Origin: DB1 sp049323655
GTDB taxonomy: Bacteria; Desulfobacterota; Desulfobulbia; Desulfobulbales; SURF-16
Direction of reading: 5' to 3'
NCBI GenBank assembly: GCA_049323655.1
Contig: JBMONO010000016.1
Coordinates: 37,124 to 101,123, forward strand
DNA: 64,000 nt
A program made the translations under genes and the position numbers. The notes beneath the pieces were generated by a model that was not told the DNA's origin, searched no databases, and saw only the letters and a program-made list of their open reading frames with translations. Shown one piece after another: positions 60,081 through 64,000 of this stretch (positions within the stretch are counted from its first letter, which is position 1; each line of letters starts with the position of its first letter).

Positions 60081-61691
60081 ATGAAAAGAAAATTGAGCAA
60101 CTACATCGCCGGCGCCTTTATCCTCAACGTCTTTGCCATCATCACCGTCGGCGGTATCTGCACCCTGATGGTCCGGGACATGGTGCGCAACATCTCCCGG
60201 CTGGAGGACGAAAGCACCAATGTCGCCCGGATTCATCGGTTGAACAACCGGATTCAGCAGGTCGCCTTCCTGGTCCAGGACGCCAGCGTCGACGTCGACC
60301 ACACCGCCAAACAGGACATCAATCACGCCCTCGACAAGGCGGAAGGCGATCTGCTCGCTTACATGGAGGAGGAAAAGCTGCGGCAACATACCTTCCACAT
60401 CGACGAGGAGCTGCTGCTGCTCGAAAAAATCCGCGACAACATCACCGGCATCCGTCAGGTTCTCCCGGAGGTTATCGCAGCCTCCGACCCCGCCAACCCG
60501 CCTGCCAATGCCATCCGCCAGCTGCAGCGCTTTGCCTTCCATATCCGCACCATCACCCAGTCGGTCAGCGACGTTCATTTCAAGATCGTCTCTGAACTGG
60601 TCCTGGAATCCTACAACAAGATGTTTTTCATCCTCATCCTCTACCTGACCTGTTCCCTGGTCGGTATTCTCGCCTCCTGCGTCGGCTATGTGGTGCTGAG
60701 CCGCCACACGATCAAGCCGATCATCAACCTGGCCAAGGCCACCAGAAAGATTTCCGGCGGCGATCTCGCCATCCGGGTGGCCACCGAGTCGGAAACGGAA
60801 ATCGGCACCCTCTACCAGTCCTTCAACGCCATGACGGCAAAACTCCAGGAGCACGAGCGCAAGCGGGAGGATTTCAACCGCATGCTGGAGCAACTGGTCA
60901 AAAAGCGCACCCGGGAACTGGTCGAATCCGAGGAATCCCTGCGCCGCACCCAGTCGGAACTGGTGCGCATGGAAAAGATCGCCACCCTCGGCCAGATCGC
61001 CACCTCGGTCAACCATGAGATCAAGACCCCGCTCAACGTCCTTTCCATGAACCTGCAACTGCTCATTCGCAAGATCAACCAGTGCCCCGTGGAAGGCGAG
61101 GCCATGAAGCAGGGCATGCTCGACCTGACCGCCATCATCAACAACGAAATCGACCGGATCAACGGCATTGTCGAGGAGTTTGTCAAATACGCCCGCTTTC
61201 CCCCGCCGGAGATCAGGGACAATGATCTCAACCGGCTGCTGGCCGACATGGCGGAGATGATCTCCCAGAACGCCCAGGACGCGGAGGTCGCCATCGAACT
61301 CGACCTTGACGACACCCTGCCGCCCTGCCCGCTGGACGCCAAGATGATGGTGCAGGCCCTCCTCAATCTCTGCATGAACGCCATCCAGGCCATGCCCTAC
61401 GGCGGCGTGCTGCGCATTGCCAGCAAAAGGCTGGGCGACAAGGCGACGATCCGCGTCGCCGACAGCGGCCACGGCATCCCGGCCGCCGACCTGGATCACA
61501 TCTTTGATCCCTTTTTCACCAAAAAGGAGGGGGGCCTGGGCTTTGGCCTGGCCATTGTCCAGCGCATCGTCGAGGATCACCACGGCGCCATCCTCTGCGA
61601 AAGCGCAGAAGGCCGGGGCACGACCTTTACCATCACCCTGCCGCTGCCGCGTCTTTCCTCCCTGCCGATTGCCACGAACGAGGCCCCATAA
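60081..61691 (+). CDS. Membrane sensor histidine kinase (HAMP), partner of NtrC-type regulator
   Basis: The 536-residue kinase has TM1 at about 8-30, a helical extracytoplasmic sensor to about 180, TM2 about 186-210, HAMP (about 211-262), a coiled coil, a phosphoacceptor helix SVNHEIKTPLNVLSMN and HATPase (NLCMNAIQAMPYGG, VADSGHGIP, GLGFGLAIVQRIV). The stop overlaps the start of the NtrC-type regulator (TAATG), a classic kinase/regulator pair. The ATG at 60081 is taken because the membrane helix starts there. Confidence 0.92.
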   Translation: MKRKLSNYIAGAFILNVFAIITVGGICTLMVRDMVRNISRLEDESTNVARIHRLNNRIQQVAFLVQDASVDVDHTAKQDINHALDKAEGDLLAYMEEEKLRQHTFHIDEELLLLEKIRDNITGIRQVLPEVIAASDPANPPANAIRQLQRFAFHIRTITQSVSDVHFKIVSELVLESYNKMFFILILYLTCSLVGILASCVGYVVLSRHTIKPIINLAKATRKISGGDLAIRVATESETEIGTLYQSFNAMTAKLQEHERKREDFNRMLEQLVKKRTRELVESEESLRRTQSELVRMEKIATLGQIATSVNHEIKTPLNVLSMNLQLLIRKINQCPVEGEAMKQGMLDLTAIINNEIDRINGIVEEFVKYARFPPPEIRDNDLNRLLADMAEMISQNAQDAEVAIELDLDDTLPPCPLDAKMMVQALLNLCMNAIQAMPYGGVLRIASKRLGDKATIRVADSGHGIPAADLDHIFDPFFTKKEGGLGFGLAIVQRIVEDHHGAILCESAEGRGTTFTITLPLPRLSSLPIATNEAP

Positions 61692-63032
61692 TGACGACAC
61701 CGACCATCCTTATTGTCGACGACGACAAGATGACCCGCCAGACCCTCTCCCTGGCCCTGCAGGATTCCTATCAGACAATCATTGCCAAGGACGGCAAAAC
61801 CGCTCTTACCGTCCTGCGGGAGGAGGAAATCGATGTCGTCCTCTCCGATCTCTTCATGCCGGGCATGAACGGCATCGAGCTGCTGGAGGAGATCAACCGG
61901 CTGCCGGAAAGACCGCCGGTCATCTTCATCACCGGCCAGGGCACGGTAGAGACCGCGGTGCAGGCCATGAAACTCGGCGCCTACGATTACGTCACCAAGC
62001 CGGTCAACATCGACCGCCTCTGCCTGACCATTGAAAAAACCCTTGAAACCAAGCGGCTCAAGGAAGAAAACATTCTGCTCAAGGAAAAGATAAAGGAAAA
62101 TTTCCCCGACCTTTCCCTGATCGGCGAGTCGCCGGCCATGCGGAAAATCAAGGAGCTGGCTGGCCAGGTGGCGGCCACCAGCGCAACCGTGCTGATCGAG
62201 GGGGAAAGCGGCACCGGCAAGGAGCTGATCACCAACATCATCCACTACAACAGCCCGGTGGCGCACGGCCCGTTCATCAAGGTCAACTGCGCCGCCTTTG
62301 CCGAGGGCGTGCTGGAGTCCGAACTCTTCGGCCATGAGAAAGGGGCCTTCACCGGCGCGGTGGCGGCCAAGAAGGGGCGCTTCGAGCTGGCCGACAACGG
62401 CACCCTCTTTCTCGATGAAATCGGCGAGATGCCGGCCTCGATCCAGGTGAAACTCCTGCGTTTTCTCCAGGAACAGACCTTTGAACGGGTTGGCGGCACC
62501 AAGACCTTGAAGGTGCGGGTGCGGATCATCTCCGNNNNNNNNNNGCAACCTGGCGGAGATGATCCGCACCGGCTCCTTCCGCGAGGATCTCTATTACCGG
62601 CTGCGGGTGGTGAAGATCGAGATGCCGCCCCTGCGGGAGCGGCGGGAGGACATCCCGGTCCTGGTGGCAAGTTTTGTCAAAAAATTCTCCCATCTGCACG
62701 CCAAGCCGATCAGTCGGGTGGCGGACGAGGTGATGCAGCTCATCCTCCATTACCACTGGCCGGGCAACATCCGTGAACTGATGAACTGCATCGAAAGCTC
62801 GGTGGTCATGACCCGCGGCGAGACGATCACCATCGACAGCATCCCGGAATACCTGACCTATACCGGCAACGGCGGCGAAACGGAGAGCAAGGAAGGGATG
62901 CTCCAAGAGATGGAGCGGCAGCTGATCAACGAGGTGCTGCAGAAAACGGCGGGCGACAAGGTGCGGGCCGCCAAGATGCTCGGTATCGGCCTGCGCACCC
63001 TCTACCGCAAGCTCGACAGGTGGGAGAACTGA
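61691..63032 (+). CDS. Sigma54-dependent NtrC-family response regulator, interrupted by an assembly gap
   Basis: Receiver (DDDK near residue 10, Asp53 in VVLSDLFMPGMNG, Lys in YVTKPVN), AAA+ domain (GESGTGKE Walker A, EKGAFTGA sigma54 loop, GTLFLDEIGEMP) and a C-terminal Fis-type HTH (KVRAAKMLGIGLRTLYRKL). The run of ten N at 62535-62544 falls in the AAA+ domain between VRIIS and NLAEMIRTGSFREDLYYRLR. The frame after the gap is off by one, so the true gap is probably nine bases (encoding the usual ATNR), giving about 447 residues. It activates sigma54 promoters, target unknown. Confidence 0.92.
62519..62569. repeat. Perfect 16-bp inverted repeat flanking the N gap
   Basis: GTGCGGATCATCTCCG (62519-62534) ends at the first N, and its exact reverse complement CGGAGATGATCCGCAC lies at 62554-62569. 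The two arms and the gap would form a stable hairpin inside the regulator gene. Confidence 0.95.
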
Positions 63033-63156
63033 CGGAGCGCGGAAGCAGGCCTTCGCCGCGCCGGGGCAGATCGGCGACGATCACAAAACAAGAGTGGCTG
63101 GATTGCGCCCGTTGAGCTTGGCCCGCTTTCCCACCGGCAGAGCGAAAAAAGAAATT

Positions 63157-63585
63157 TCAAGACCTCTCGCCAATTTCCTCTCTGCGGGGATGATGGAGAA
63201 TCAGCGGGAGATGCTGTTGAAACAAGGTGAAATCACCGTCCGTGGTGAATATGGGAATCTTCCGGTTTGCCGCGATGGCACAGATGAGGAAGTCGGTATT
63301 TGAACCCTGGATTCCCTTGCCGCGACAGATGTTGAAAAAGTCGGCGGCCAGCTCGTAGTCACGGGTGTTGATATCCAGGTCGGGAAAGGCGCGCAGATGA
63401 TCGCGCAATTTCCGGAATTGCGCCCGGTTCTTGATCCCCGAGAGGATTTCCTGGCGGATGGGTCCGATCATCTGCACCCGCATCTCTCTGATCAATTCGA
63501 TCAGTTCGGCAACCTCGGCACTGTCAGTGGGCAGGTTGCGTCGGAAAGCCAGTGACCACACAGAGGTGTCAACCAGAACCATCAT
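63157..63585 (-). CDS. vapC: VapC-type PIN-domain toxin
   Basis: The 142-residue PIN protein has the acidic residues of the RNase site: Asp6 in VLVDTSVWSLAF, Glu in RQEILSG, Asp in SNTDFLICAIA and Asp in FTTDGDF. VapC toxins cleave tRNA or other RNA. It follows vapB with an ATGA overlap (63582-63585), the usual antitoxin-first order. Confidence 0.93.
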   Translation of the reverse strand: MMVLVDTSVWSLAFRRNLPTDSAEVAELIELIREMRVQMIGPIRQEILSGIKNRAQFRKLRDHLRAFPDLDINTRDYELAADFFNICRGKGIQGSNTDFLICAIAANRKIPIFTTDGDFTLFQQHLPLILHHPRREEIGERS

Positions 63586-63782
63586 CGCTTTTGCCGCTGC
63601 GCTTTGTAGTCGTAGTCCGGATCGTACTCAACCGTATGAAAAAGCTTCGTGATTCCGGCTTGTTTGCGGCGCTGAATATACTCCGTCAGCGCCTCATTGA
63701 CCACCGCCTTTTTCGTTGCATGCTTCCCGACGATGCGGGCCTCTTCGAGCAGCTTGTCGTCAATCGCAAGGTTTGTCGCCAT
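63582..63782 (-). CDS. vapB: VapB-type antitoxin
   Basis: The 66-residue protein starts MATNLAIDDKLLEEARIVGKH with a ribbon-helix-helix fold and the KKAVVNEALTEYIQRRKQ helix of the VapB family with DUF2191-like features. It should neutralise the adjacent VapC and repress the operon. GGAGG lies 5 bases before the ATG. Confidence 0.92.
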   Translation of the reverse strand: MATNLAIDDKLLEEARIVGKHATKKAVVNEALTEYIQRRKQAGITKLFHTVEYDPDYDYKAQRQKR

Positions 63783-64000
63783 AGGCCACCTCCATTACAC
63801 AAATCTTTACACGATTCCGTGTGTGAATCAAGCAGAAACCGCAGCTCTGTGGCGCGATGAAACCAGGGACGAATTAGTGAGTTGCAGGCGAGTTGGAGAG
63901 TTGCGGGGACAGCATATAGAATTATTCTCTCTGTCGCTTTTTTGGCCCCGGCTTTTGCCGTCTGAGAAAACGAGACAAGGATGCCTCAAGTGTTTCCACG
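63783..64000. other. Right edge, no gene seen
   Basis: 218 bp upstream of vapB to the window end. ATTACACAAATCTTTACACG near 63794-63813 may be the vapBC promoter or operator. Nothing else is supported. Confidence 0.4.

Noticed and set aside
59961..61700. 579-residue open frame on the minus strand opposite the histidine kinase
   Set aside because: Shadow frame: the plus strand encodes a kinase with all catalytic boxes, and the antisense protein has no recognisable domain.
1..64000. tRNA, rRNA, CRISPR arrays, insertion sequences or prophage
   Set aside because: None was seen on reading both strands; repeats found are short intergenic elements or 9-bp arrays without spacers or transposase genes.

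Overview
The window (64 kb, GC-rich, no rRNA, tRNA, CRISPR array or recognisable insertion sequence) looks like chromosome of an anaerobic, Gram-negative member of the Desulfobacterota, plausibly the Desulfobulbia. The reasons are a Tat-exported membrane-bound [NiFe] uptake hydrogenase with a complete hyp set, a selenocysteine-containing membrane formate dehydrogenase, an octaheme cytochrome c, a MetF enzyme with a MetV-like C-terminal domain, and many PAS/Cache histidine kinases. The taxon is an inference from gene content. One short run of N (62535-62544) shows this is a draft assembly.

Layout. 1-4.6 kb: Nudix (cut by the left edge) and MazG-like housecleaning enzymes, a DUF309 protein, an MscS channel, a soluble PAS kinase and a small heat-shock protein. 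4.6-16.1 kb: one long minus-strand cluster reading hydrogenase small subunit, large subunit, cytochrome b, hypF, a methyltransferase, hypC, hypD, hypE, maturation protease, hypA, hypB and aat, several pairs overlapping by ATGA. 16.5-22 kb: heptosyltransferase, small zinc-ribbon protein, methyltransferase plus Ste24-type protease, then MetF/MetV. 22-26.5 kb: a PhnD-like binding protein translationally coupled to a hybrid kinase, facing a response regulator. 26.5-33.9 kb: a homocysteine methyltransferase/MetF fusion with an attenuator-like leader, an AmrS-type radical SAM enzyme, a CsgG-like lipoprotein, a UMF1-type transporter and an octaheme cytochrome c. 34-41.4 kb: three more signalling proteins and an ADP-ribosylglycohydrolase.

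41.5-48.5 kb holds the most notable locus: fdhA(Sec)-fdhB-fdhC, then a DsbA-like thiol oxidoreductase whose CxxC motif reads UxxC because of an in-frame TGA, then a di-heme cytochrome c peroxidase and fdhE. Both TGA codons are followed by hairpins at the spacing expected of bacterial SECIS elements. An intrinsic-terminator-like hairpin lies between fdhC and the selenoprotein dsbA and its T-tract ends one base before the ATG.

48.5-64 kb: cold-shock protein and DEAD-box helicase, a zinc-finger protein, an alkaline-phosphatase-superfamily hydrolase, three clustered small heat-shock proteins (the third behind a strong terminator hairpin), LemA plus an M48 protease, a kinase/NtrC-type regulator pair (the regulator crosses the N gap, which is flanked by a perfect 16-bp inverted repeat), and a VapBC module.

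Three families of short dispersed repeats (called A, B and C here) occur three times each between genes, and two separate 9-bp tandem arrays lie directly upstream of genes. Functionally the window combines periplasmic H2 and formate oxidation, C1/folate/methionine metabolism, protein quality control and a dense set of two-component systems.
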